Assembly: GCF_949628215.1 (NCBI RefSeq)
Contig: NC_134283.1
Location: 23,104,975-23,168,974, forward strand
Origin: Phalacrocorax aristotelis
Taxonomy: Eukaryota; Chordata; Aves; Suliformes; Phalacrocoracidae
Length of the DNA: 64,000 nucleotides
Direction: 5' to 3'
Part shown: positions 24,436 to 36,415 of the stretch, in pieces
How positions within the stretch are numbered: the first letter of the stretch is position 1
How the letters are laid out: each line of letters begins with the position of its first letter
Position numbers and translations under genes: made by a program
Notes under the pieces: generated by a model
The model's input: the letters and a program-made list of their open reading frames with translations, nothing else
The model's database searches: none
Told to the model about the DNA's origin: nothing

Positions 24436-27400
24436 ATGGAAAACCTGTGGCCAGATATGTTCCCAACGCTCAGGAATCTCACCTGTGGTGGTGAGGCTTG
24501 CAGCAGTTATTTTCTGAATGTTGTAGACAATATTAGCTATGAAAGTAGCTGTGGAAACATGGGGGCCTGGGGAGGACTGGGCAGGGCTGATGGGTGCAAC
24601 AAGAGCCCTGTCCGATCATCCCTTCCTGGCTCAGGATCAGTTAAGCAGCCAGGACTCCTGGGTCCTCTGCCTGAGGACCTTCCTCTGCCCCTGCCTGTTG
24701 CCCACTCCCCAGGTCAAAGCCCTTGGCACCAAGAGTTTCTGCTTGCCTTGCAGAGGGGATTGCCCGCCCCGAGCTCCCAGCCACAGTAGCCGTGCAGAGT
24801 TGATGAGCACAGAGTGGGCCAACATTGGTCCCTGAAGGGGAGATACCTGGGGGGTCCCCTGAGCCTCCAAGCCCTCTGTGGGCAACACACCAACCTCTCG
24901 CTGATGTGGACGTCTATTCCCAATTTCCTACATCTTCTGTCATGTGGGCACCTTACACATTCTTAATTGGGGTGGCAATATGTTTAATCTCACTCATCAC
25001 CTCCTTAGATGAGAGTGTGCTAAAGGGTTGTGAGCTTGCTGTTTTGGAGCATGACACATCTTTTGCTTGCTTTCCAGAGATCCTTATGATTTGGGATAGC
25101 GTGTCTGAATACATTAGACAGCACTTGGCACAGGATAGGGTGGGTCTTGCATCCTATTCCTCCCCTCGTGAAACCCTGAGAGCTTGCCTTGTCCAGACAA
25201 CACTGTGCCATTGAATGCCATTGCTTCCCCGCTCCGAAAGCAGAAACAGTTGCCCCACAGGACACTGTTGTCAACATACGTGGCACAGACCAGCTTCTCT
25301 GGCACCTGCAATACAAATGGAAGACCAGATAAAGTAGAAGAAAGTGTTAGACACTTTCTGGGACTTCTCATCAACACTTCCAGAATGGGAAGACCATATC
25401 CTCGTATCTTTTTAAGGGTTTCTTCATGTTGCTGGAACCCCCTCCAGTTATATCTAGGGGAGGGATGTTGGCTCTGCTGTTACTTTTCCCAATAGCTTTC
25501 TTAAGCAGAGCAGAGGAGAAAAGAGAAAAAAAAAGGCCTGGAGTATGTGCTTTCTCTCCAAAGCTTCCTCAGTGTCCCATCTAGGCCTTCTTAAGTTTGG
25601 GGTGGGCAAGGCACAAGGCAGTATCCCCATGCTCTGACAGGTCACTGGTGAGTGTTTTCCTCTCTAGGATACTTACAACTGTTCCTTCTTTTACCTCCAC
25701 TGTTCTCAGGGTGTCCAACTGTTAGGAATCAGGACATTCTATGTTCTTAAAGACTACGTGTGCACTGTGAACAGCAAGGTTTCAATTGTTCGGAGACCCA
25801 TGTTTCATACATCCAAGGTGGTTGCAGATGAATGCAACCTAAGCTATGCTGAAGAAGGTGTTCCTGGTAAGAAGGTGGATTAAAACCTTTGCACCACCCT
25901 TGAGGCATATGATAACCAATGTTAAGGCATGACTGGATGCCTAAAGATGTCAGGCTGAACAAGCCACAAAGGATCATTTCCTCAGAAAGGCCCCTTGGGT
26001 GTCCTTGTTTAATGATAGACCTTCAGCTAGAGGATCTCTTCTGTAATTGCTCTTGCATTTGGCTCCATACCGTTCACGATTATGCAATGTTAGGACTACT
26101 GCTTTTGGACTGTAATTATTGAAGCTGCTTTTTCTAGTGAAACCAAGTTAAAGCTAATACTCCACCTTCATGGCTCTGCCCACCTACCCATAAGGGCAAA
26201 GGCCAGAGTTCCTGCTGACCCTTACAGGCTCCTTCTAAAGCAAAGTGAGTACAAGTCACTTGTAGACATACCAGAACCAAGGATGAGGACAAGAGTTTGT
26301 GAAGGACTCATGGATGACCAGGTCTGCCATGATTTCTGGTCAGTGCAGCTGCAGTGTGATATTAATGATGCTGTGGGGCAGGAAGATCTTGTGTCTGTGT
26401 TTGGAGGGGTTCTTCTCTTTCATATAACCCCATCTTCCATGTGATTGAAACATCAGGTGTGTTTGTGAGGACACTTGCTGGGTGTGAAGGGCAGCGGGAC
26501 AGAAGGATGCTATAGGCTCATATACAGTCCTTTTGATTTTTGCTCCTTCATTGCTTCTGTGTGAGTCTGGCGTAGACTTAGCTGCAGCACACTGGGTGGG
26601 GCATGCTTGTGGCTGAGTACCATGGACCTTGTTGTGGGATCTGCACCCATGTCCCCTGCCCTCCCACACAGTGGTCATCCCCCAGGCACTCTTAGGAGCT
26701 GTTAGGATGGGATTCAACAGACTGCGCTGGAGCAACGTCCTGCCTAAATCTGCTGACATCTTCTTGGAGCCTATGCTGTCCTGCCGCAGAGTTGACTTTG
26801 TTCCTTTTTTTCTGTTCTTTAGCTGATGTAACAGTTGTCCCTCTGAGGTGTGAGGAGCTCTCTGTGTGTGCCCAACTACCTTTTACAACAGTGCAATGTT
26901 GTGTATATGAGGCTGTGACATCATTTTTTCGGGCCGCCTCTAAAAGACAGGACACAGACTTTGTCATCAAGGCCATTGGCATTCTTTCCATATGAAACAG
27001 GGAAGTCATTATGAGATTTTTTGATGACTTTCTCCTCACTGTGGATGGCACTGGAAAGCTGCTGGAAGCCCTTCTCAGTGGAAGTTGATCCCTTCCCTGT
27101 GCTATACCTTGTCTTTCTGGGCACCTGTTAAAGGATGACTGAACTAATTTCTGGCGGCCTGTCAGAACCCCCATGGCCACTGGGGTGGCCATGTTCTACC
27201 ACAATACCAACTCTGTACTGGCCCATGCTCCTACACAGTGGTCTAGTTGACACAGGAGAGTCCAGGAAGAGTCACCTGGAGTTAGATCAAGGTACTACCT
27301 AGCCCAGCATCCCACTCTCTGTCCTAGAAATTATAATGGTGGAGCTTTGATGGATTCAAAAGCAGACATGGTCTAGGGAAAGAGTCCAAGACATGGGGAC

Positions 27401-30400
27401 ATGCCCATTGCATGTCCCATCCTACCTCACATGTCACAGAAAGCCAAGGTTTAGTTCCTCTGTGTGTTAACAGCCATGGGGTGATCTTACGGCTTTTGAA
27501 TCAACTTCTTGGACCACGTTTGGGGCGCTGGGGCAACAGGCACAGCAGCTTCAGTTCCCCATATTCCTGTAGTGAGCCTGAAAGATGGCAGTTTGCATAG
27601 GGCCATACATGGCAGTATTATTGCTCCTTGTCAACTCTGAGTTATGCAGCTTCTTCCTGAAAATCTGAGGGTCTTGTATTAGCCAAAGAAAACTTTGTTT
27701 TAGGATGTCTGAGTGGCCATGTCTTCTCTGAACAAGGGAAAGACAAGGTAAACAATGTAAAAATGTTCCTGGAATGCTCTCAGATATCTCTGTCTCTGTT
27801 TCAGACCCCAGGCAGGAGACATCTGGTGGTACCAGGCACAGAACGTCCTGATTTTCACGTGGGTCCTGGAGGTGTCTTTGTGTTGCCACAGTGCGTTTGC
27901 TTCTCATTTGTTGAGGAACTCAGGCAATGTTTTCCATAAGGTTTCCCATGATTCATCTCTTTCTCCTGGATGCAGTTTCAAATTGGAAAGATCCCAGAAT
28001 TTCATGCAAATGGATTGTTCAGTGTCCCTGAGTGGGTACCAGGTTCATATAAGTCCTGTGTTTGTGACATAGCCATGCCTTTGATGAGACTTGAGGGCCC
28101 CAAGTGCCCCGAAATGCCTGCTTCCCAAGTCCCTTGGGGACAGGAGGAGTGATTTCCCCTCCTGTGCTTGAGTGGGGTTCCTCAGAGCTCTGACCTGTGC
28201 TGGGGCTACTCAGTAGTGGCCTTAATGGCCATGGGGATGGTGGTTATGCATTACAAATCCCCCGACATGAGCCTGAGCGGGTCTGCAAGAGAGCTGCAGG
28301 GCAGGGCTAGAATTCAAACCAACCTTGGCCATTTGGGTAAAGAGAGATTAGTCTGTTCTCCATGTCTGTGAACAGGAAGAGGAGATGAGAGATGGTCTTC
28401 AGTGAGGGAGTCAACTTTTTCAGAGTTAGGACTGGCAAGCCCCAGACCAGACTGATGGGACCTCTCATGTGCTCCCAGGCCGAGGAGGTCTTGTGTCACT
28501 CCATTTCCTAACAAAACTCTCAAGGATGTTGCACATTGTGCTTTGGAAAGCAGCAGCCTTGAAAGACCTTCTCAAGCCTCTCTCTGACTGCACTGTTAAT
28601 GGAAAACACAAAGACAATGTGGTGGCCCTTTCTTCAATCTGGTGTCCTCTCATTTCCAGGTTTGATTTTATACTTCCCCATGAGAAAGAAGCCATGGAAT
28701 GCCCCTCTTGTAGGACCTCTGAAAGCCACAGAAGACAGGGAGGAGGAGGAGGAAGAGAAGGAGGAGAAGGAGGAGGAAGAGGGTCATAAGCAAATTGAGA
28801 CTGATGGTAATGTCACATCTGGCTTGTGAGAGAGTAAGGCGTGTGTGTGGGCATGGATGCTTGTGTGTGGGTGTTCCTCTAGTCCTCAGCAGTAGGTGGT
28901 TGAAGACAAGGACAAAATGTGATGCCCTGGGAGGAAAGACTGCATCTCTTGTGTCTTGCTGCACACAGCAAATCTCAGGTCACCTGCTATGGAAGAAGAC
29001 CTCACGGCAGCCCAACACTGACAAATGCAGCTGTTACTGCTGAGGGACACTTTCCCCAAGGCTCTGTGCCCTGGTGTATAGTGCAGGCTGCTCCTTCATT
29101 TCAGTATGGAGCTTGAGCTGCCAAGTGAGGAGGGGTCTACCTCTCCCACAGATCCTGTGGGTGAATCACAGGGAATGTGGGGAGAAAAATTGCCCAGAGG
29201 TTACAGTTAAAAGGGTGGTAAGCTGTGGCAAAGACTTCCTAGAAAGCAAGAACTCTTTGAGATGATGGCATCAAGGGAATTGGATTGTTCTATTAGATGC
29301 TGGAGCAGATATGCCTGTCATTCTTGTTAAGGAGCCACAAAGATGCTTTCTGAAGAGTCTTTCCCTTGTATAGTTCCAGAGAGTCCTCCTACTGAACGTC
29401 TCCTTTCTCATGGAAGGCAGGAAAGAAGCACAAAGGCAAAGGGTCACCTGGCAGGTGAGGTCACCTGGCAGGTAAGCCTCATGGAGAAATGGATGAGGAT
29501 GCCCCTGTGCTCTTGGATTTCTTGAATAAGTTGTTCCCTTTGTACGCAGTGTAGGTATTGTCTCTGAAGAATTTTTCAGATTTGTCATGGTGACTGATGT
29601 TTGTGTGAAGAATTACTCCAGGAGCTGATGAAATCTTTCACCTTCCTTTTTGACATCTATGAACCTCCTCTGATTTCAATCTAAATGATGCTGCTTTTCA
29701 AAGAAAAATGAAAATTCAGAGCATCCCCCCCAGCAAGACAAAAGTGTCTCTCTTCACTGTTTTCTACCTTAGATTTAGTCAACTGGAAGACTCTGATTTA
29801 ATTCCAAATCTGGTGTTCAGGGGAGGTTGTCTGGCACAGGAAAAGTGCCAGAGAGAGCTAATTGCCAGCATTGCTCTCCCTCAAACACTTCCTCCTTCTC
29901 CTGCACTGGGTGCCCCCAAAACACAGCCTTTATTGTGTGGCTGCCACAGTGCAGTTCACAGAGTGGGGGTCATGGTCCCTCCAGGCTCTGGTTATTGCAG
30001 AAGTCACTGTTGTTCTCTTTGTTCCCTCAAGACAGGGACCACATGCGGGTGTTACGGCTCATGTGAGTGCTACAACTCAAGGTTTACTTCCTCTGCTATT
30101 CACATGAAACCAAGTAGCCAAATACACCTAAATCTCCAGCAGAACTGCTGTCTGCTGCACAGGCTGGCACTAGACTATTCATGAGCACAAGGTGGAGAAC
30201 AGCCTCATCCCATACTCATACCATATTTTCAGCTTCCTGCCACGAATTCAGGAGAGCTTCTTGGTGGTGAAGAAAGATGGCAAGCACAAGCAAACTCTCA
30301 GTGTCAGACCTCAGACCGCACTTCCCATTTTCAGAAACAAAAAGAGAACATCCCTGTCATGCTGGGAAACCAGTCCACAGGTCAGTGTCTGGATAAGTTC

Positions 30401-31346
30401 TGGCGGGGGCTGAAAAGGGATGTGGGTGGAGGTCCCAGGGGACACTGGACAGGTTCACTGAGTGCTCTTGGTGCCCTCAGGGCCTCCAGTTCCTCCAACC
30501 AAGCCATCTTTGTGGTCTGGTGACGTGCTCTGACCTGCTGGAGGGTTTAATCTCATGGCCTTGCTCTGAAAAATGTCCATTCTCTACCCTCATTTACCTC
30601 ATTACAAGTGATGTCAGCATGAGAGTGGGGGCCAGTGGGAAAATAATGTCACCCTGGTTCCTCTGCTACGGCTACAGGTCCCTGCCCAGGGCAGTTCATC
30701 TTGTAGGGGTTTCTGAGGATGGAGCAGAAGGTGCTGGAGGGCTGCACAGACCCTGTAGCTGCTGGCATCTCCACTGCTGAATATTCGAAGCACCTGAGGG
30801 AGGTGAGAAGCTGCCTAAAAATCATCCTCTGGTGCCAACGCAGGCTAGGTGGTCTCACAAAACATTGATGGAGATTTGGCCATGCTCACCACTGCCACCA
30901 GTTGGGAAAGAGGAGAGGACTGCTCCCTTGGTGCATAAAGCCTTGGTGAAGAGGAAGCTGGAGAGTCCACAGGGGCTACGCAAACCGAATGCATTCACCA
31001 ACCTCAGCCCAGGAAACTTGAGCAGCAGTAGCTGTCCGAGGCGTGAAGGACTCCAACACCTGAGTTCTAGGGCTGAGTACGGCATCCTCCCCTTTACCAT
31101 GACCTGGCTTAGACCCTGATGCCAGGCAGCTCCAAGCTGCCCCCAAGTTGAAGGCAAGGGGGAGGCAGGAGGGTCTCAGCCAGAAGGCGAGAGAGGCTTT
31201 TCCCTTGATGTTGCAGCCAGCTTTCCATGCGAGCAAACTACACTTTGCAACTCTTGGAGAGTTACCACATGCATCGGGAAGACTGGAGCAGAAGACTAAA
31301 GCTGAACCGGCAGAGGAATTATGAAGAGAATCAGTTATTGTGGTAA
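24436..31346 (+). pseudogene. CCDC81-like gene with two HU-type domains, probably decayed
   Basis: Exons 1-4 chain in phase by GT-AG: 24,436-24,490 (MENLWPDMFPTLRNLT), 25,078-25,139 (IWDSVSEYIRQHLAQ), 25,710-25,866 (GVQLLGIRTF ... IVRRPMF) and 26,823 to about 27,085 (VVPLRCEELS ... AIGILSI ... MRFFDDF). This is the order of the first and second HU-CCDC81 domains of coiled-coil domain protein 81, a family I recall as multicopy in birds and linked to centrosome/microtubule function. Exon 4 has an in-frame TGA (26,993-26,995) where the family has Arg, and a second TGA at 27,086-27,088 where a donor would be expected. A charged, coiled-coil-like last exon, 31,217-31,346 (YHMHREDWSRRLKLN, TAA stop), fits the family's C-terminus and is followed by AATAAA at 31,719. 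Middle exons were not resolved. It may be a pseudogene, a truncated gene, or carry a sequencing error at the first TGA. Confidence 0.7.
28737..28782 (+). repeat. GGA/GAA-rich purine tract
   Basis: An imperfect run of GGA, GAA and GAG triplets of about 46 bases inside the CCDC81-like locus. In one plus frame it reads as a Glu-rich stretch after an AG acceptor (about 28,660), so it could be simple repeat or part of an acidic internal exon. Confidence 0.7.
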
Positions 31347-31718
31347 ATCTCTCCACCTATGCATGGTGTCTCCCCATCCCTTGCAGTGCCCTTGCCTCCA
31401 CAACCAGGAGGACTGAGGGGAAGAGGGTTTCTTGCCGGTACCCCTCGTGGGAGGTCAGCAAGCTGGGGAGGTTGTCACCTGGGATGAGGCACCCTGCCAT
31501 CCAAGGGCCAGCTGTTGGGCACTCCAGTAGGATTTCTAGGTGGGACCAGGAAGTTGTGGGTGGTCAAAGAGAAGAGGATTCCTCCAGTGTTTTCTTACTA
31601 GACAGTGAGATGCCTTACTCTGTGGGTTGATGCCTGTTTGGTCCAAAGTCTCATCCATTGCCCGACCCACCCCCAGGCTGACTAAGCACATAGCATTTCT
31701 TTGCCTTCCTCCCTGCAC

Positions 31719-31724
31719 AATAAA
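31719..31724 (+). terminator. candidate poly(A) signal of the CCDC81-like gene
   Basis: AATAAA lies about 375 bases after the TAA stop of the proposed last exon (31,344-31,346), in the right orientation and at a plausible 3' UTR distance. Confidence 0.45.
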
Positions 31725-31746
31725 ACCAAACTGTTCCTCCTTAATG

Positions 31747-33740
31747 CGCAGCATTGGGCAGCAGATGACTCTCAGAAATCCAAGGGAAAGGTATCTGGGC
31801 TTCTGGCAGAACAGAGGACACATGAATATGATGGGGAAGTCTGTAAACGTGGTCCTGAGCCCTCCCAGGGACGGGAGGCAGCCTCATGTCTGTCTCTTCT
31901 ATATTCCAATTAAATCCTGCCTCCACTTCTCTTCTGGGTGGCTGTGCTCCCACTTCTGAGCTGGTGTGCAGAGCCAGGATGGGCTCTTGGTGCTGTGTAC
32001 ATTTCTGTGGGGCACATGTTACTTTAGGGGCTCCAAGCTGATCAGAGGTGCCCACAGGGGCTCTGGGACTCAGCAAGGGGCTGATGGAGTTGGGTGAGGG
32101 ACCTGATGGGCACATGGGCTCCCTGGGGTCCATGCAGGGCTTGGGTGCACCAGGGCTCACCTACTGCATATCCTGTGGTGTAGAGAGGGATGGGGAGGGG
32201 GAAGGTGGTGGGATGGTACTCAGGGGCCTGTGGGCTGCCTGGGACATGAAGCAGGGACCTCTCACCCCACCGTGTCCTTCCTTCTCCACCAGTGCTGAGC
32301 CCAACCTGTGCCAGGGCCAGAAACAGCAAAAGCATCTCTGAATTCACCAGGGCACCCTCTCAAAGGTGTAAAACTGGGAGTAATGTGGAGGTGTTCCTTT
32401 CATTAGTCATGAATATAAAGGTTGTGTTTTAACATAGGGATGAAGAACACAGGACCCTCATCCATCCCCCACACCTTGGCAGGGTGGGATGTACACAGGC
32501 TGGTCCCAACACAGGGCACATAGGGCAATTTTTATGTCCCTGTTTGGGCACCTGGGGTGTTTTGGGGGCCTGCGAGCATCAGCAGGGGAGAGAAAGACAG
32601 GGGCAGGATGGCTCTGGGAGAACAAACTCCTGGCCCTCCCCATCCTTACCAGATGTGAATCCATTTTGGCATGCCCAAGGGAAGAGAAAGCCCCGATGGG
32701 GAAGAAGGAAGAGGGGGTCAGGCTGGCATTGGATATATCTCTTTTGGCCAATCTCTACCCAGGGCCATCTTGTACCACCTGTTCATGCAATTGTGTCACA
32801 GACCCAGTCATAAAGGGGCTAAAAGCACAGAAAATTAAGTTTCCTCTCTGAACCAGGCAGGAGCAAAAAGCCAAGAGGAGGAAAGGGTAGGCAGCATAGA
32901 CCAACACACCCCATTAACTGGGCCACCAGAGGGCAAAAATGGGATGGAGGGAGGATAAAAAGTGTCACAGAAGCAGTTGGAGGGGTGGTTTTGGGAGAAA
33001 ACCAAGGGCTGAAAGGCAGACCTCAGTGTCAGCACAACCCTGGAGACATGATCTTGGAGGGCAAGACTTCAAACCAAGGAACGCCTGCAAGACTGAGCCC
33101 AACCAAGAGGCTCAGCCCGGCCACACTGCCTGCCCTGGGCTTCCCTGTGCCTGGGTGATCCTGCCAGGGAAGGATTTCTCTGCAGGGACCAGGCAGCGAG
33201 GTGGCGGTGGGGACCTGGGAATGTCGGATATTGGATGAGGGACCTTGGGGATATCCCAGTTACCTGGACCAACCTGTCCAGGGCCTTCCTACAGCATCAC
33301 TCAGATCTCCATGAAGATCATCGTGCCTTTTGTTGTATTTTAAACTGAATTGCCACAAACTTGTGTCACACACTTACGATGCTATAAAGTTATTAATTAA
33401 GCACCTCTTGTATAACTTAGACTTAGCTGAAACTATTATAACTCTAAATTTGCTGTATTATAACGTGATGTCCCCACTGCATGATGCCCCCATGGCACGA
33501 TACCCTCTCAACAGCACTGTCCTTTGCAGCCACCCCAGTCCCCAGGTGCCATGCCAGCATCGCCAGCTTTTTGCACAATTTAGGGTGCCATTCAGATTGC
33601 TGAGACTCCGAGCAGAAGCATCCAAGTCCCTTTGTAACAGCTTTAAAAAAACAGTGTGGTTTTGTTCACTGGGCTGTGCCAGGGGAGCGGATGGTGCAGG
33701 TGCTCTCCTCCCCGTGGTCCCAGCGTGTGGCAGGATTTCT
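31747..33740. other. intergenic between the CCDC81-like gene and the tRNA cluster
   Basis: The DNA is GC-rich, with short overlapping open frames and no recognisable protein family. Near 33,330-33,470 it is sharply AT-rich just upstream of the first tRNA gene. I see no other feature. Confidence 0.45.
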
Positions 33741-33812
33741 GCTGTGATCGTATAGTGGTCAGTACTCTGCGTTGTGGCCGCAGCAACCTCGGTTCGAATC
33801 CGAGTCACAGCA
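33741..33812 (+). tRNA. tRNA-His (GUG), copy 1
   Basis: A 72-base cloverleaf with anticodon GTG (in GTTGTGGC), an intact T-arm B-box GGTTCGAATCC and discriminator A. The acceptor stem GCTGTGA pairs with TCACAGC. Compared with the usual vertebrate sequence (GCCGTGA / TCACGGC) the third pair has changed from C:G to T:A on both sides, so pairing is kept. There is no intron. A TTTT Pol III terminator follows at 33,817-33,820. An identical tRNA copy lies at 36,344. It should decode His CAC/CAU codons. Confidence 0.97.
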
Positions 33813-34125
33813 ATGGTTTTGCAGATTGCCTACTGCACAAAAAGGCCAGTTTGACGATGCAAGGGAGGCATCTGGGAGGAGGTTAATTTGCAAAGATGCA
33901 AAGAAGCTGCAGTGACAGCTTCCCCATGTTCTGCAAAAGCACTCCAGCTTCTCCATTTTCCAGGCAAAGCTTGAGAATTTAGAGGAGATCATCCAGTTTT
34001 CCACTGTTCCCTCACCAGTTCTACAAAAAGGGGACCAGAAGATGTTGTGGCCACCCCGCAGAGCCAGAGGAGGTAGGAGGCAGCAGTTTGCTGCCCCAGG
34101 CTCAGCTCCAGAGAGCCAAGAGAGC
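33741..34125 (+). repeat. duplicated segment, copy 1 (tRNA-His plus downstream flank)
   Basis: Sequence downstream of tRNA-His copy 1 aligns by eye with that downstream of copy 2: the TTTTGC block just after the gene, AAGGCC followed by TGA and GCAAGGGAGG, GGAGG then TTTGCA, CAGTTCTACAAAAAGGGG (against CAGTTCTGCAGGAAGGGG), and a block near 34,060-34,110 ending in CTCAGCTCCAGAG. The 5' flanks do not match. It is an old local duplication. Confidence 0.75.
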
Positions 34126-35381
34126 TCCCTCCTGACCTCCAAGGTAGGAAGGCTCTGCCACAGTGACCACCTGAAGAAGAAGGAATATCAAGCTGCTAAA
34201 GACCTGCTGCTGGCTCTCCCATCTCCTGGGGAGCGGGATTTTGGCTGCAGCACCTCCAGGGATGCTTTCATGGCAGAGGCAAAACCCAGCCAGTGCTGAG
34301 GGATGACTTTAACACACTGAGAGTCTGGGAACCAGAGGTCTCATGAGCACCAAGAGGGAGATGGAGATCTCTGGGGTGCACTAGAAGGTGCTTCAGCTTG
34401 AGGAAGTGTTTTAAACTGTTGCCTTTACTCTTCAGAAGCCTTCAGACCATGAAGGCACTCTGCTTGGTCTTGGTGCCCTCTCCTGACAGCTGTGCAGAAC
34501 TCACTCTGGACAGCAGCTTTCAAAAATGAAATTACGACTCCCTGCATAAGGAATTGCGCAGGTTGCACTCGGGGCTCAGCTGGTGAAGAACACTACCCAA
34601 ACAGTGGGTCTCAATTTATTTGCCACTGCAGGGGTAACTGAAAGTAGCATATTGACTGAGGTGTCTGCAGGACTTGTGCATAGGAAGGAGTGAGGGAGGC
34701 TCTTTTATTGCATAAAATAGATTCTTCTTCTTTCATACCTCATCCATAGCAAGAAATGGAGAGCAAAATTCATTATGCATTTACCTCTAGGATTTGCAGT
34801 TTATATGGCACTACTTGCACAACTTCACACTCCTCCAACTTTCATTTATTCTTTTACTGTAAACACATATTTCTTTACTCAGAGAAAGCTCAAAAAGTGT
34901 TTTCCCTTCTAAAGATAATACACAAGGAAGAGAAGACAAACATCTAGAGAAGTTGTCCTTTAGCAGCAGCAGTACCTGTCCCACTTCTACACAGCTGAGA
35001 AGCAGAAACACAAAGAATTACACAATTTCTTCACCCCTCCTTTGTTTTTGCCCCTGAAAGTCAGTTTTGGGGATAAGGCCATTAAGCTTATCTGAAGAAT
35101 AACGTACTGTGCTTGAATACCTGATGTATGTTCAGGTTGAAAATGTCAAAATCCCAAAGAGGATGTTTTCATCTGAAATTACTTAACTTTCTGCTACAAG
35201 AGTTTCTGTTTTGCCAAAATAACCTGAAGCATATACACACGTATACAGTGCAGCTCAGGGCTTGGCTGAGGCAGTGTTGTGGCCCCATGGGTTGCTGCAG
35301 CCTCTGCATTCATATGAACCATCTTCCCTTAAACCGACGCAGGGCTATGCTTTGGTGGAGTGAATTTAGGATGACAGGCAA

Positions 35382-35720
35382 CAGAATGACAGGATGGTTG
35401 AGGTTTGAAGGGACCTCCATCATCTGGTCCAACCTGCTCAAGCAGGACTACCCAGAGCCAGCTGCCCAGGTCTGTGTCCAGACAGCTTCAGAACACCTCC
35501 ACAGATGAAGACTCCACAACCTCCCTCAGCAACCCGTTCTAGTGCTTGATCACACTCACAGTGGAAAAGGGTATCCTGGTATTCAGACAGAACCTCCTGT
35601 GTTCCAGTTTGTGCCCATTGCCTCTGATCCTGGCACTGGGCACCACTGAGAAGAGCCTGGCTGCCCTCCTGGGAGGGATAGCCCAGTCCCTCTGACATCT
35701 TCGTGGAAGCCATCATGCAG
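35382..35720 (-). mobile_element. CR1 LINE 3' end fragment
   Basis: The plus strand begins with a diverged form of the classic reverse-complement CR1 3' end (GGATGGTTGAGG then GAAGGGACC), followed by the reverse complement of the CR1 3' UTR (AGACAGCTTCAGAACACC, CTTGATCACACTCACAGTGG, TCTGATCCTGGCACTGGGC). The element is therefore in minus orientation, 5'-truncated and about 340 bp long. It lies between the tRNA-His and tRNA-Lys genes. Confidence 0.85.
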
Positions 35721-35901
35721 AAAAAGGAGATGCCAGCAGGAACGCAACCTCTGAGGAAGCTGCTTGAAAGTGGTCAGTTTGCATACCTGAACACCTTTAG
35801 TGAGCAAGGGAACAGGGGAGAGAGTCCCCCCCCAAGCTTCATTCCTATTGCAGCTGTCCCAGCAGGAAGCAGTGCTGCTTCTGCCCATGGGCATAAGCCT
35901 T

Positions 35902-35974
35902 CGCCTGAACAGGGGCTTGAACCCTGGACCCTCAGATTAAAAGTCTGATGCTCTCCCAGCTGAGCTATCCAGGC
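35902..35974 (-). tRNA. tRNA-Lys (UUU)
   Basis: The minus strand gives a 73-base cloverleaf beginning GCCTGGATAGCTCAG, with anticodon TTT in CAGACTTTTAATCTG, T-arm GGTTCAAGCCCC and a 3' stem TTCAGGC plus discriminator G. The acceptor stem pairs fully with one G:U. There is no intron. It lies between the two tRNA-His genes in the opposite direction. No TTTT run is seen close downstream on the minus strand; the nearest (plus AAAAA near 35,720) is about 180 bases away, so termination may use a weaker site. Confidence 0.95.
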
Positions 35975-36343
35975 TCCTGTTGGAGATTTTGGGGGATGCT
36001 CAAGACAGGCAGCGAGGACCCCACTTCATGGCATCACTGGAGGGACAACGTGGGGGCTCACTTTGACCTCTTCCAGCCCTGCAGCGCCCCAGCGAGGCTG
36101 CCTGTGCATGCCGGGCTCAGCACCCGGCTTCTGGGCACGGGATGGACCTGCTTCCCGCCGGGGGACTGATCCTGATGTGGGGACACACCCCGGGAAAATG
36201 CCAGCGCTGAAGGGATGCGCCCGCGGGGAGGGCAAGCAGGGTGCTGTGGGGGCGGCTGTAAAACCCCCGCTGCCCCCCACCGCTCAGTGAGGGAGGCCGG
36301 GGGCTCCGGCCGGAGGAGAGGAGCGGCAGTGCGGGGCTCAGTG

Positions 36344-36415
36344 GCTGTGATCGTATAGTGGTCAGTACTCTGCGTTGTGGCCGCAGCAACCTCGGTTCGA
36401 ATCCGAGTCACAGCA
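36344..36415 (+). tRNA. tRNA-His (GUG), copy 2
   Basis: The 72-base gene is identical by eye to copy 1 at 33,741, including the T:A third acceptor pair, anticodon GTG and discriminator A. A TTTT terminator follows at 36,420-36,423. Its flanks are much more GC- and CpG-rich than those of copy 1. Both copies look functional. Confidence 0.97.

Noticed and set aside
25114-25377. Minus-strand open frame inside intron 2 of the CCDC81-like gene
   Set aside because: No family recognised and it lies antisense within an intron whose flanking exons fit in phase; most likely chance.
27268-27330. Short stretch resembling an ancient amniote interspersed repeat (TAGCCCAGCATCCC)
   Set aside because: Too short and diverged to assign to a family without a repeat library.
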